Shown one piece after another: positions 9,604 through 20,000 of a stretch of 64,000 nt of DNA. Below the pieces are notes generated by a model, which was given only the letters and a program-made list of their open reading frames with translations, had not been told where the DNA came from and did no database searches. A program made the position numbers and the translations under genes. Source of the DNA: a bacterium (lineage in GTDB: Bacteria; Planctomycetota; Planctomycetia; Planctomycetales; Planctomycetaceae); NCBI GenBank assembly GCA_016124895.1, contig WGMU01000058.1, positions 1-64,000 of the forward strand. Direction: 5' to 3'. How positions within the stretch are numbered: the first letter of the stretch is position 1; each line of letters opens with the position of its first letter.

Positions 9604-10464
9604 ATGTCCGCCATACTCTCCAGCAAACCGATCGAACGCCTCTCTGACTTCGCAGGGATTCTGCGCGATCAGGAAGTCTTTGGTTCAGAAGAAGACACCG
9701 GCTTCGGAAACTCGATCAATTCCTGGTTCGACAAGCTGATGCTGCAGTCCGGCATGGGGGTCGCACCGTCGATGCTGCTGGCGATGTCTCTGTTTCTGGG
9801 TGTTGTCGGCTTCGGCATGACGTTCATCATCCAGGAAAACATGCTGACGTCACTGCTGGTTGGAGCCATGGGCGCGGTCGCTCCGGTCATTACAGCCGTC
9901 TTTGTGAGGCAGCGGCGGCAGAAGAAAATGATGCAGCAGCTTCCCGCGATGATTGACGAACTCGCCCGTGCCGCCAAAACCGGCCGCAGTATCGAACAGT
10001 GCTGGGAACTGGTGTCGCATGACACGCCGGCACCGCTCGGTGACGAACTGATGGACTGCAACCGCCGGATGAAGATGGGGGACGATCTGTCTCTGGCACT
10101 GCAGGCTCTGCCGCATCGGACCGGGATTATCACACTCAATATTCTGGTCACGACGCTGACCGTGCATCAGCAGACGGGTGGCGACCTCGTCAGCGTTCTC
10201 GAACGTCTGTCGCAAACGATCCGCGACCGGCTGTTGTTCTTCGGCCGGCTGAGAGCGGCAACAGTCGGTGCCCGCTGGACGGCGATCATGATGCTGGCAC
10301 TCGTGCCGTTCATCGTTGTGTTCTTCTCGCTCGGCGATCCCGAATACTTCCCGAAAATCATGGCTTCCAGCATGGGCCGTATGGCGACGATTACCGCGAT
10401 CGTCTTTCAGATGATCGGCACTGGCTGGATTCTCCGCATTCTGCATAACAGTCAGCGGAATTGA
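9604..10464 (+). CDS. TadB-like inner-membrane platform protein
   Basis: Type II secretion F-domain protein that forms the pilus platform with its TadC partner. ATG at 9604 gives 286 residues; the 36 codons upstream read as untranslated sequence. Two N-terminal membrane helices (around residues 47-90) are followed by the cytoplasmic F domain (QLPAMIDELARAAKTGRSIE and TTLTVHQQTGGDLVSVLERL) and two C-terminal helices. It is shorter than many TadB proteins because the N-terminal region is reduced. Confidence 0.86.
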   Translation: MSAILSSKPIERLSDFAGILRDQEVFGSEEDTGFGNSINSWFDKLMLQSGMGVAPSMLLAMSLFLGVVGFGMTFIIQENMLTSLLVGAMGAVAPVITAVFVRQRRQKKMMQQLPAMIDELARAAKTGRSIEQCWELVSHDTPAPLGDELMDCNRRMKMGDDLSLALQALPHRTGIITLNILVTTLTVHQQTGGDLVSVLERLSQTIRDRLLFFGRLRAATVGARWTAIMMLALVPFIVVFFSLGDPEYFPKIMASSMGRMATITAIVFQMIGTGWILRILHNSQRN

Positions 10465-10603
10465 TGACGTCGCATCCAGGTTCTGTCCTGCCTGGCAACG
10501 TTGATGCCGTTTCTGATTGTCGCGCAGAACACCGGCACATGACCGGCCATCGAACGACTGATAACTCGCGATTTCCCTGCCAGCTCACGCTGGAGAACTG
10601 GTT

Positions 10604-11935
10604 ATGAATCTGCCCGTCAATCCACTGTTCCTGACGTTCTGGAGTCTGCTCGGCCTGCTGGTCCTGCTGCTGATTGTGCGGCGGATCGTGAAGTGGCGTA
10701 CTCACGCGCGGGCGCTGCGTGAATATCGCGAAGCTGAATATCAGGCGGCGCTGAGCGAAGCCTCGCGCGCGGAGGCGGACGAAGTTCGACGGGCGTCCGC
10801 AGCCGGTTCTTCAGGAACGGGACGCGAGTCTCTGGATTCGGCATCCGGCACTGACTCTGACGCCGTTGACCGACCGGAAGTCTCCTCGTACGAAAAGTCG
10901 TCGGCTGCTGCTTCAGAAACAGTTCTGCCCGTTCGCCCGTCTGTGATTCAGGCGGACCGTTATCAGGCGTGGTCACCACCGGAAGTGGAGACGTGGGAGC
11001 CACCCGCCGGTCTGGTTTACGATGTGAGCTGGGCAGACCAGGAACTGTTTCGCAGCCACGAAACGTCGTTCGAGGAACCGGAACACATTCCCAAAGTGAA
11101 GCCAGAGGACGTGCCGACCAGCGAGACAGAGGATCTGGCATTCGGACCGGCCACGCTGGCGATGGCTTCGCTGATGCCGATGTCTGACGAGGCCCGTATC
11201 CGTGCCGAACTCAAACAGGCCGGCTTTCATCAGCCGCACGCGATGGCCAATCTGCAGGCCACGCGTTTCGTTCTGGTGGGCGGTACGATTGGAATGTTTG
11301 CCGTGCTGCTGCTGATCGTACCGAAGGTGCTGGAGATTCCTGTGCTGCTGGGCATGATTTCCGTGCCGCTGTTCTTCTGGGCGATTCCGCGAATGTATAT
11401 CCAGGGGCGTGCGAAGGAGCGAAAGTCACAGATCGAACGCGCCATGCCCGACATGCTCGACATGCTGAATATGTGCGTCAGCCAGGGTTTGACAATCCCA
11501 ACGTCGCTGCGACGGATCGCGATCGACCTGAAGCCGGTTTATCCGGATCTCGCGTCTGAACTCGGCATGGTCGTCCATCAGGGCGAAGTGGGCAGTATGA
11601 CCGTTGCGCTGAACAACTTCGGCGAACGTATGGACGTTCCGGAAGTCGACTCGTTCGTCTCACTGATGACGCAGGCTGAGAAGATGGGCACCAACGTGTC
11701 CGACGCTCTGACCGAATACAGCAATACGATGCGCGAAAGCCTCCGGCAGCGAACGGACGAGAAGGCCAACAACGCGTCGTTCAAGCTGATGTTCCCGACC
11801 GTGCTGCTGATGATGCCCGCCGTGTTTCTGTTTCTGATGGGCCCGGCGATTCTGGAACTGGATCAGTTCTTCAATCAGGGCGGCCTGGAGAACATTTCCC
11901 AGGGCGCCGAGGAAATCCGCAACTTCGCGCAGTAG
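10604..11935 (+). CDS. TadC-like inner-membrane platform protein
   Basis: Second F-domain platform protein. The 443 residues begin with a membrane helix (FLTFWSLLGLLVLLLIVRRI), then a long charged insert of about 180 residues rich in Glu, Ser and Pro, then two helices (about 220-265), the F domain (RAMPDMLDMLNMCVSQGLTI, FVSLMTQAEKMGTNVSDAL) and a terminal helix. The large insert is longer than in typical TadC proteins. GGAG precedes the ATG. Last gene of the tad locus; a strong terminator follows. Confidence 0.86.
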   Translation: MNLPVNPLFLTFWSLLGLLVLLLIVRRIVKWRTHARALREYREAEYQAALSEASRAEADEVRRASAAGSSGTGRESLDSASGTDSDAVDRPEVSSYEKSSAAASETVLPVRPSVIQADRYQAWSPPEVETWEPPAGLVYDVSWADQELFRSHETSFEEPEHIPKVKPEDVPTSETEDLAFGPATLAMASLMPMSDEARIRAELKQAGFHQPHAMANLQATRFVLVGGTIGMFAVLLLIVPKVLEIPVLLGMISVPLFFWAIPRMYIQGRAKERKSQIERAMPDMLDMLNMCVSQGLTIPTSLRRIAIDLKPVYPDLASELGMVVHQGEVGSMTVALNNFGERMDVPEVDSFVSLMTQAEKMGTNVSDALTEYSNTMRESLRQRTDEKANNASFKLMFPTVLLMMPAVFLFLMGPAILELDQFFNQGGLENISQGAEEIRNFAQ

Positions 11936-12004
11936 CAGGTCAGCCGTTCCAGCGAGTCATTCGGCAGGGACGTACAGAACCCTTTTGCCTGCAGTCACAC
12001 GTTT

Positions 12005-12051
12005 GAGCAGCCCCGGTGCATCGAGGGGAGCACCGCGGGCTGTTCGTTTTT
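12005..12051 (+). terminator. Strong terminator at the end of the tad locus
   Basis: GAGCAGCCC (12005-12013) pairs with GGGCTGTTC (12037-12045), and after one bulged base CGGTGC (12014-12019) pairs with GCACCG (12030-12035), a 15-bp interrupted stem with a 10-base loop. GTTTTT follows. It lies between the convergent tadC and TPR genes. Confidence 0.85.
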
Positions 12052-12083
12052 GAGGACCGGTTAAGTTCTAAACCGGGAGCCTG

Positions 12084-15000
12084 CTACTTCGTATCGTCGG
12101 CAGCTTTGGCGTCCGTCGTGGCTTCGTAGGGCTTCAACCGATACGGCTGCCGATTCTCATACTGCGCAATTCGTTCCATGCGGGTTTCAGGGGCACCGGT
12201 CAGCCATTGACGGGCGAATTCAGCAGCTTTATCGAAGTCTCCGAGTTCCGCATGAGCTGCGGCCAGCAACTCGTTGCGGTTGTACTGCCGGTTTTGAAAG
12301 AAGTCGTCGAGCGCTTCGACGTGGAGGAGTGCTGCCTGTCCATCCCTCAGTGCGGAATCCGGAGCCGCAGCTCGAATCATGCCGATCAACCAGTGAGCCC
12401 CGTCTTCACGCGGTTCGAGTTCCAACGCCTTTTCGTAGTCGGTCGCCGCGTCAGCAAATCGTCCAGCAGCCTGCAGAGCGTAGCCTCGGTTTAAGTAGGC
12501 TTCCGGGAGATCGGGTTCCAGACGGATCAGTTGGTCGAAATCAGAGATCGCTGCGGCGAAGTCGGCCTTCATCGTGCGGAAACGCCCTCGCGCGAACCAC
12601 GCGGGCGACCAGTCCGGAGCCTGTTCGATCAGCAGATCGCAGCGCTGCAGTGCTCGATCGATGTCTCCGACGTTGCCCCATCCACAGGCCTCGTCGTACA
12701 GGCGGATATTCTGAGCTTCGTCGAACTCCAGTTCAGATGGTCGCAACGGTCCAGGCAGTCGGCCGAGCTTCTGCAGTTCGTGACCGGCCAGCATGGCGTT
12801 GTACTTCTGCGAGTAGCGCGATGTTGCTGCCAGTTCAAAGTACGGGATCGCTTCCTCCGTACGACCGTCAAGCATCAGCGCTTTGCCGATGAAATAGAGC
12901 ATGTTCGTGCGGCTGCCGGAACTGCCCCAGGCCTGCACGATCCAGTCGAGCCGGTGCAGGTTCAGCGGTTTCGGATCCGGGCTGCTGAAGTGCCGTCTCA
13001 GCTCCGAGAGAAATCTGACGGGCTCGGTTGGCAGTCCCCTTTCTGTGTACCTTCCATAGCACTCCAGAGCCTTTCCAAAGCGAGCATTTCTGAATTCCTC
13101 AGAGTTCGGATCCTCAACTTTCTGGTATTCGACCGGCCAACGTGGATCGGGCACGGGCTTGCCATATTCCTGCTTCAGGAATTCGAGATGCACGAAGGAC
13201 CATGGCCCCTCAGCATCGCCGTTATCGAGACCGATCCGCATTCGAATAATGGCCGTCTGCAGGTCGTCATCCAGCATCGCAAACAGCATGTGCATGCTGC
13301 AGTAGTTGTCAGAGTCCTCTGTCTGGACTTCTTTCATCCACTCTGTGGGAATCGCTGCGCGGGCGGCAGCCTCGTCGCCTCGTCCTGTGCGGCGGCACCA
13401 GAAATACCATTCGTGATGCCGTTCGTAATTCTCGGCACTCGCCCGGACGAGCTTTTCAGCCTTCGCGTAGTCACTTGCTGCCTCATGACATGCCGCCAAG
13501 GTCAGCAGACCCCACGCCGAGTAGGTTTCAGCAGCTCTCTCCGCATACGGAAATGCATCCTGAAGGCGTCCACGTGCCAACAACTCTGCGGCAATCTGAT
13601 ACGAGACGTAATGCGATTCCAGACTACCAGCCGGAAGACGTGCCGCTCGTTCCATCCGCTCAAGCCATTTCGTCTCGTCTCCCCGCTCAAGCGAGCACTT
13701 CGCCAGCGTGACGAGGACATCGCGGTCCATACGCAGGCGCAACGATCGCTCGAGACAACGCTCTGCATCGTCAAACTGCCTTGAGTACAGCAGCGCCGTG
13801 CCAAGCTCTGCCTGAATTCGAGGCGACCGTGCAAACTTCTGTTCCCACTCGGCTACGTGAGGAACACTGTCCTGCCAGTCGTTACGGATGGTTGCCACGA
13901 CGGCGGCTTCAGAATACGGAGCGACCTTCATCATGGCGCGTGATGCGTTGCGCTTCCGTTCTGGTCCGGTCGCGTTCTCGAACTGCCAGGCCAGATCACC
14001 AAGCAGTTTTGACGTCGAAGATTCGACGGCTTCCCGCCAGTCGTTCCGTCCGTTGGCTCCCGTTGCTGGAGGGTTCCAGATGCTGAGAAACTGAAGTAAC
14101 TCTTTGCCGTTTCGGGTCCAGTACTTCTTACCACGTGTTGATGAACTGAAATCCGCAGTGATTTCGGACCAGATCTCTCTCCGCTTCGGACTGTAGAAGA
14201 GGTACCACTCCCGGTAGCTCTGCCGATCGACCAGCGGCTTCAGTTGTGTGAACAGCTCGTCCGGTGTGATGCCGTGTGGATGCGTAGCCAGTTCCATTGT
14301 GCGGACGGCCTGAATCAACGCGGACTCCTGAGAAAGTCCGACCAGCGCCGTTAACGCCGGTTCTTCCAGATCGGCCACTGTTCCATCCGCAATCTGATCG
14401 TTTTGGGCCAGCAGACTGTCCCGGAATGAAAGACGCCAGGTGGCACATTCGGGGACGGAATCCGGGACGTTCGCGATCAACTCCTGCAGCGAGTCACTTA
14501 GTCCCGAGAGATTCCGGGCGTTGTCTGCGAGCGACTGAGTACTGCGAACGAGCGCGTCCTGCAGCCTTTCGTACTCCGGACCCGGTGGGACATTCGTCAT
14601 CAGTTGATCGAGTGCCAGACTCTGTCCGGGTTCCAGCTCTTCGAGCCGTTTGGCAGCGGTAGCGATGGCCATGTCATCACGAGCGGCGTCGACCTGCTGC
14701 AGCCACAGCAGAGCTGCCAGGGACGATGTCTCGACTCCAGCCGACGACAGGGATCGCAGTTGCTCGATGTCGCCGTGACACGCAGCTTCGATGGTCCCGA
14801 CCCAATCCGGCAGAGCTGATTTCGGATCGTCACTCGAAGTGCTGCCGTCTGCCAGCAGATGTCGCGCGTGTTCGATATCTTCGATTGCCAAAGCGTGCAG
14901 CCCGATCAGCGTTCGCACTCGTGCCCGGCCGAAGTAGGGCATTGCGGAATTCGGAGCCCGGAGGATCAGCCGCTCTGCGTACAGCAGGGCGCGGGCTCGT

Positions 15001-16175
15001 GCCACGTCTGAGATTGGACTCAGGAACGGGCTCGTCAACTCGCCATAAACGGCATACGCCCCGGACAGTGCAATCAATTGCTCTGGAGACTCACCGTCTT
15101 CCCGGATGCTGCGATGCAGGTGCCGCAGGACTCCCAGTTGAGCAGAGGCGATAAGTCGGTTCGACAGCCGAGCTGCCTCATCCGGAATCGAACCGGACTC
15201 TGCCAGGGAATTCGGGCGACCGCTGAATCCCGCCTGCTTGAGCCATTCGACAAACGTTGTTCGCGACAGTGCCTCTGCTCTTGAGATCACGTCATGCAAC
15301 GGAATATCGACAGCGAATTCGACATCCAGTTTCTGCAGTTCATCCGGCGAATCGAACGGTCCACGATCGAGGAAAAGCTGATAGCCGTCATGTGCCGGGC
15401 GGTTCTGAATGGTCAGGATCAACGGCGCTGTCGAATCTTCCGGTTTCTGGATCTGCAGGAGTGACTCGCCGAAGTTGACATCTCGCGTCGGCAGTGACAG
15501 CTCGTCCCGCGCCGCAATCAGCAACGCCTGTCGGAACAGCTCGCGACACAGATTCTGCGGATATCCATAACGATAGGTACGAGTCTTTCTGTAACCGGCA
15601 TAATCGAGCTGAACGATCTGGCCGAGGTTTGTCGAGTACCCCGGCCGTCGCGGTATGTTGACGTCGAACTTCGCCAGATGCTCGATGATGCTCCGCGGTT
15701 CGTTTGAGTACAGGCGGCGGTCCCAGTCGCCAGCATCGAGATCCTTGATCCCGCCGCTTCCATCAAGTTCCATCCGGATGCAGTAGGTCCGGAAGAAACT
15801 GAAGTACGTAACGAACTGAACTGGACGATCGACGCGGTACATCTCGCGCTGTTGTGGAATGCCTTTAATCAGTGGCCGCACCGATTCGAGTGTCAGCGGT
15901 GCTGAGTCGCTCATGTCTGCCTGGTTGCGATGCTCGACAACGGCGTCCTGAAGGCCCTGCAGCGTTTTTCCGTAGAAATAGCGAGCGTGTCCTTCGACGA
16001 GCGCGAGGATCAGTAGAATCGCCAGCAGAGTGCGTCCGACGATTGTGCCAGGCGACCATTTTCGGATGCGGTCCTGGCTGCGTTCAGGCGGCGGGCCGGA
16101 GATGTTTGATGTCCTGGGGCCTGGAGCGGCCGAGTCATCGGTCGGTCGCGCACGCTGAGAATCCGACGCGTTCAT
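12084..16175 (-). CDS. Giant membrane-anchored TPR protein of unknown function
   Basis: ATG at 16175 is supported by AGGAGG 8-9 bases upstream and gives 1363 residues. A polar N-terminus (about 45 residues) precedes one membrane helix (TLLAILLILALVEG); the bulk probably faces the periplasm. Repeated helical pairs are visible in the middle and clearly near the C-terminus, for example YLNRGYALQAAGRFADAATD followed by YEKALELEP, which is canonical TPR. The central part has degenerate Sel1/TPR-like repeats and no catalytic motif that I can identify. Such large TPR scaffolds are common in planctomycetes. The job is unknown; protein-protein scaffolding is the only supportable inference. It is convergent with the tad locus. 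Confidence 0.75.
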   Translation of the reverse strand: MNASDSQRARPTDDSAAPGPRTSNISGPPPERSQDRIRKWSPGTIVGRTLLAILLILALVEGHARYFYGKTLQGLQDAVVEHRNQADMSDSAPLTLESVRPLIKGIPQQREMYRVDRPVQFVTYFSFFRTYCIRMELDGSGGIKDLDAGDWDRRLYSNEPRSIIEHLAKFDVNIPRRPGYSTNLGQIVQLDYAGYRKTRTYRYGYPQNLCRELFRQALLIAARDELSLPTRDVNFGESLLQIQKPEDSTAPLILTIQNRPAHDGYQLFLDRGPFDSPDELQKLDVEFAVDIPLHDVISRAEALSRTTFVEWLKQAGFSGRPNSLAESGSIPDEAARLSNRLIASAQLGVLRHLHRSIREDGESPEQLIALSGAYAVYGELTSPFLSPISDVARARALLYAERLILRAPNSAMPYFGRARVRTLIGLHALAIEDIEHARHLLADGSTSSDDPKSALPDWVGTIEAACHGDIEQLRSLSSAGVETSSLAALLWLQQVDAARDDMAIATAAKRLEELEPGQSLALDQLMTNVPPGPEYERLQDALVRSTQSLADNARNLSGLSDSLQELIANVPDSVPECATWRLSFRDSLLAQNDQIADGTVADLEEPALTALVGLSQESALIQAVRTMELATHPHGITPDELFTQLKPLVDRQSYREWYLFYSPKRREIWSEITADFSSSTRGKKYWTRNGKELLQFLSIWNPPATGANGRNDWREAVESSTSKLLGDLAWQFENATGPERKRNASRAMMKVAPYSEAAVVATIRNDWQDSVPHVAEWEQKFARSPRIQAELGTALLYSRQFDDAERCLERSLRLRMDRDVLVTLAKCSLERGDETKWLERMERAARLPAGSLESHYVSYQIAAELLARGRLQDAFPYAERAAETYSAWGLLTLAACHEAASDYAKAEKLVRASAENYERHHEWYFWCRRTGRGDEAAARAAIPTEWMKEVQTEDSDNYCSMHMLFAMLDDDLQTAIIRMRIGLDNGDAEGPWSFVHLEFLKQEYGKPVPDPRWPVEYQKVEDPNSEEFRNARFGKALECYGRYTERGLPTEPVRFLSELRRHFSSPDPKPLNLHRLDWIVQAWGSSGSRTNMLYFIGKALMLDGRTEEAIPYFELAATSRYSQKYNAMLAGHELQKLGRLPGPLRPSELEFDEAQNIRLYDEACGWGNVGDIDRALQRCDLLIEQAPDWSPAWFARGRFRTMKADFAAAISDFDQLIRLEPDLPEAYLNRGYALQAAGRFADAATDYEKALELEPREDGAHWLIGMIRAAAPDSALRDGQAALLHVEALDDFFQNRQYNRNELLAAAHAELGDFDKAAEFARQWLTGAPETRMERIAQYENRQPYRLKPYEATTDAKAADDTK

Positions 16176-16322
16176 TTTCAACGTCCTCCTGCTGGAGAGA
16201 TCGAACGATAATGCCGGGACTGTCGTGTGAGAGCAATCAGTGCTGGACCGAAAACTTCGCAATTGTCCCGGTCAGTTGTGCTGCTCCGCAGACCGGCCAG
16301 TTGTGTGCTGCGACGCGGGAAA

Positions 16323-16802
16323 TCACGACGGAAGCTGCTGCGCTTCCGCCAGCTTGCGAAGTCCGTCGCCGGTCGGGACGCAGATAAAGAGCACGCCCAG
16401 CAGGTCGTCGCCGGTATTGCGGAATTCGTGCTCGGTCTTCGGCGGGACGTAGACGACGTCCTGCGCGGCGATGTCGTGTGCTTCGCCACCGATGACCGCC
16501 GTGCCTCGACCGCTGGTGATCACGACGATCTCTTCCGCGTCCGGGTGAATGTGCAGCTCGTTGACGTGCCGGCCGCCGGGCGGAATCAGCATGTGATGCA
16601 CGAACTGAATCGTCTGCAGGCACGTGCGGTCGTTGGACGCTTCTTTTTCGTACAGACGCACGACCGGAGCCGGATTGTCCGCGCGGTTTTTCCAGGCGCC
16701 GTTTTCATCCCGGACGCTGTACTCGATCACGCGATGCGGGTTATTGAACAGCAGACTCTGAATGATGTTGAACGGCTGCGTTTTCCAGTTCGCGATCGGC
16801 AT
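16323..16802 (-). CDS. Small cupin-domain protein
   Basis: ATG at 16802 gives 159 residues; longer upstream readings add about 75 residues without cupin character. The beta-barrel signature is present: HVNELHIHPDAEEIVVITSG (cupin motif 1, with His-His-Glu ligands) and VYVPPKTEHEFRNTG (motif 2, with His), so a metal site is likely intact. Cytoplasmic, no signal peptide. Such single-domain cupins can be isomerases, dioxygenases or simple binding proteins; the substrate cannot be told. It lies between two giant genes on the same strand, 237 bases after the upstream one. Confidence 0.75.
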   Translation of the reverse strand: MPIANWKTQPFNIIQSLLFNNPHRVIEYSVRDENGAWKNRADNPAPVVRLYEKEASNDRTCLQTIQFVHHMLIPPGGRHVNELHIHPDAEEIVVITSGRGTAVIGGEAHDIAAQDVVYVPPKTEHEFRNTGDDLLGVLFICVPTGDGLRKLAEAQQLPS

Positions 16803-17039
16803 CTCGGAAGTGCTCCAGTGAGAATGGCAAGGCGGCAATAACGGCTCAGCAGAAACGTAACCAGACTCCGCTGGCGCGATCCTGCCTGACGCGGTCCGGG
16901 CATTCCAGTCTGACGACGTCAGGCGAGAAACAAGCCGGGGCGTACGGCTCACGTTTCCATCCGTCGAATTCTCAACTCCGAAGCGAAGTGTCCGGATCCG
17001 GTTCCTGAGTTCAATCGGCAGTTGCATCGATGCTGTGTG

Positions 17040-20000
17040 CTACTGCGCCGATTTCGTCGATAGTTCTGCCAGAGTCATCGGGTCCGGAAGGTCGTACAGG
17101 AAGACCCAGGCCGGAGTCTTCGGGTCGGCCTGAGCGCAGGTGATGATCAGTGTTGCATCTTTGCCGGCCAGGTGACCGAGCCGCACGTCGACCTGCTGCC
17201 AGCCGGACGGAGCGGTTTCGTCATTGACGATCGTATTCAGCAGGCGTTCGCCATTCGCTTCGACCGTCAGCAGCCAGCTCTCTCCCTGATTGTGCCCGGC
17301 TTTGAATCGCAGCAGAGTGTTCGCGTCGTTGCGCAGTCGCAGCGGACGAAACAGGCGCGCGGCGCCGACAGTCAGCTCGCTCGGTACTTCATTCGCGGTT
17401 TCCGGTGAGTACGCGATCTTCGGTCTGAGTCGCAGGACGTCGCGCTGTCCGCGGAATTCGGCAACCAGTCCAGACTCTTTCGGTTGGATCGGCAGGACCG
17501 GCAGCCAGCCCGCGGCGAGACGTTCGCACGCGTTACGAAACTCGTTCGACTGCCAGGCACGTTCGAGATCCGGCCGAATCAACCGGTTCTGCGGAGCTGT
17601 CTCCAGTCTTGCTTCTGGATGCCAGTCCGCCCACGCTGCGAGGTCCGCCGGAAACGCCGGTCGGACGTTGTCGTCGCTCACGAGTTCCAGGACGTCGCGG
17701 TTTGACTCCTTACGGCCGGGGCCGAACAGCAACCAGGTTTTCTCCGGTCCGCTGAGCAATGGCCCGACTCGCGGCTCACCGTCGCGTAGCGTCGTCAGCG
17801 GCAGCCGCGCCGCTTCGTGCCCGGTTGTCAGATCAAGCCAGATCAGTGTCGGCGTCATCTCGCGCGTGCGGCCTTCAGCAAACGGTACGGCCCGCGTCAG
17901 CAGCAGCCGGCCGCCAGACTCGGGCACAAGTACCGCGTCGAGCAGATTCGCCGCGAGGTACTGCCAGAGGTTCTGTCCGGTCTGCAGATCAACCGCCCGC
18001 ACTCCGTATTCATCCTCGAGCAGCAGGCGGCCATCAACGGCTGCCAGACAACGGCGGAAACCGGGCATCGTCAGCGACCACTTCAGCCGACCAGTTGCGG
18101 CATCGACGCGATCGACCACTGGCGACTCGGGCTCGAACAGAACGACCGATTGACCGTCAATGACTGGCGGCGACCAGTGCCGCATCCGTCGGTCACGATC
18201 AAGGGTCGGAGGCATCCATTCCCGCCGTCGAATCCACAGCAGCTGGCCTTCACTGTTGCAGCAGCCGCCAACGCCGGACACGGTGAAGTAAATCAGCCCG
18301 TCGGACTGCATGACCTGGCACACGGGCACCGAGTTCTGCCAGACGTCGAACAGATTGAGCACTGGTACGCTGCTGATAACGGTTCCGGTCTCCGCATGAA
18401 TCGTCGTGAGTTCCAGCACCGAGGGGCCGGCGTACGCGTCGCCAGCCAGAAAGATCTGCAGCCGACCGCGGACGAAGAACGGATCGCTGACCATTCCCTG
18501 TCCCGGCCGCAGCGTCCAGCGCACGTTGCCGGATTCGCGATCGCAGCAGATCAGTTCCGTTCCATCTTTTCGCAGCCGCCGGCAGTAAACCGCGTCGGCA
18601 GTGACCAGCGGTCGCAGCGGGACCATCGGCCAGTGATGCGCGTTGGCGTGATCTCCGCCAAGCTGCTGCTTCCAGCGCGTCTGACCGTTCGTCAGATCAA
18701 ACCGGCCGAGCTGATACCGGTTGCAGAAGAACGCGGAATCCCCAGCGACCTCGACGGCAAGCTGCCGCGCAACCCAGTCAACGTCGGATGGAACAGATGA
18801 GCCGGGATTCTCGCCCTGATCACCGTCGTACCGACTGCGATTTTCAACGCGAAAACCGCCGACATCCGGCAGTCGTGCGGCCATCGGACGTCCGAGCGGC
18901 GTCAGCGAAACGTCGCTGCTTGACACAGACGGCCCCGCCGACTTTGCTCGCTCGTCGAGTTCCGTCAGCAGCGAGTTGAAGGCGGTCGTCGCGACGCTTG
19001 TCGAATTGAACTCGAGTGGCGCATCACCGGGCAGCTTGCTCGACGCTGCTTGCTCGGCTTCAGCCTGCGCTGGCGATTCGCTCAACCGCTCGGTCAGTTC
19101 GAGCTTCGCCCTCAATGCTCGTTGCTCTGACGTTTCAATCTGCGAATTGAGCTGGTAGTCACTGAGCGCCCGCTCGAAGTAACTGCGCGCTGCCGCGAAT
19201 CGTCCGGCGGCGAGTGCTCGATCGCCGAGCCACGCGGCACTTTCCGCCGCTGCCAGCGTTCCAAAGAACTGCACCGTCGCCGCTTCGATCCGCCGATGAT
19301 CAGCATTCTGAATGGCCTCACGGACGCGCAGCCGGCCGATGGCTCCAAACTGCTCGTTCATCGTGCGGCGAAGCTGCGGCTGCTGACTCATCGCCAGCGC
19401 GACGGCGTTCGGAAATGAAATCATCAGCCGGCCGTCCTGCGAATCCGGCAGCAGGCCGAGCAGTTCGGTTGATGCCGCGGACGAAATCACCGCACAGGCA
19501 TCGTCGAATGCGTTCCCGGAAACGGCCGCCTGAAACTCAGCCATGACGTTGTAGGCTTCCTTGCTGACCGAGTGCGCCAGCGGGTGGCGGTCGATTGTCA
19601 GGTTCGTCTTCCAGCGGCCTGGCAGTTCCTGCCGCGCGGCCCGCGTTTCACTGTCAAGTGCCGACTGCGCGGCGAGTTCGGCCCAAGCCATGCGCGGATA
19701 GATCTCTTCAACCGTCTGCCACCACGGTCGCGCGGGATGGCCGTTTGCATTCCAGAAAATGACCTTATCGATCAATTGTCGCGCCGTATCGAACGCGCCG
19801 GCTTCGATCAGTGCCGTCAGTTCAAACTCGACCGCGTCCAGTGGAGTGATCCGCGGCGTATGCCCGCTCCAGAATTCCGTACGCAGCAATTCACGCATCA
19901 TTTGTGCGGAGAACGACGTCTCTGTGGCTTCTGGCCGGGCACGCCTGGCAGCGCGTCGCGCCACTTCGTGATACAGAAGTCCGATGTCCTGACCGCGCGA

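Noticed and set aside
12531-13784. 417-residue plus-strand ORF antisense to the giant TPR gene
   Set aside because: No domain, no ribosome site, and the opposite strand reads as a clear TPR protein.
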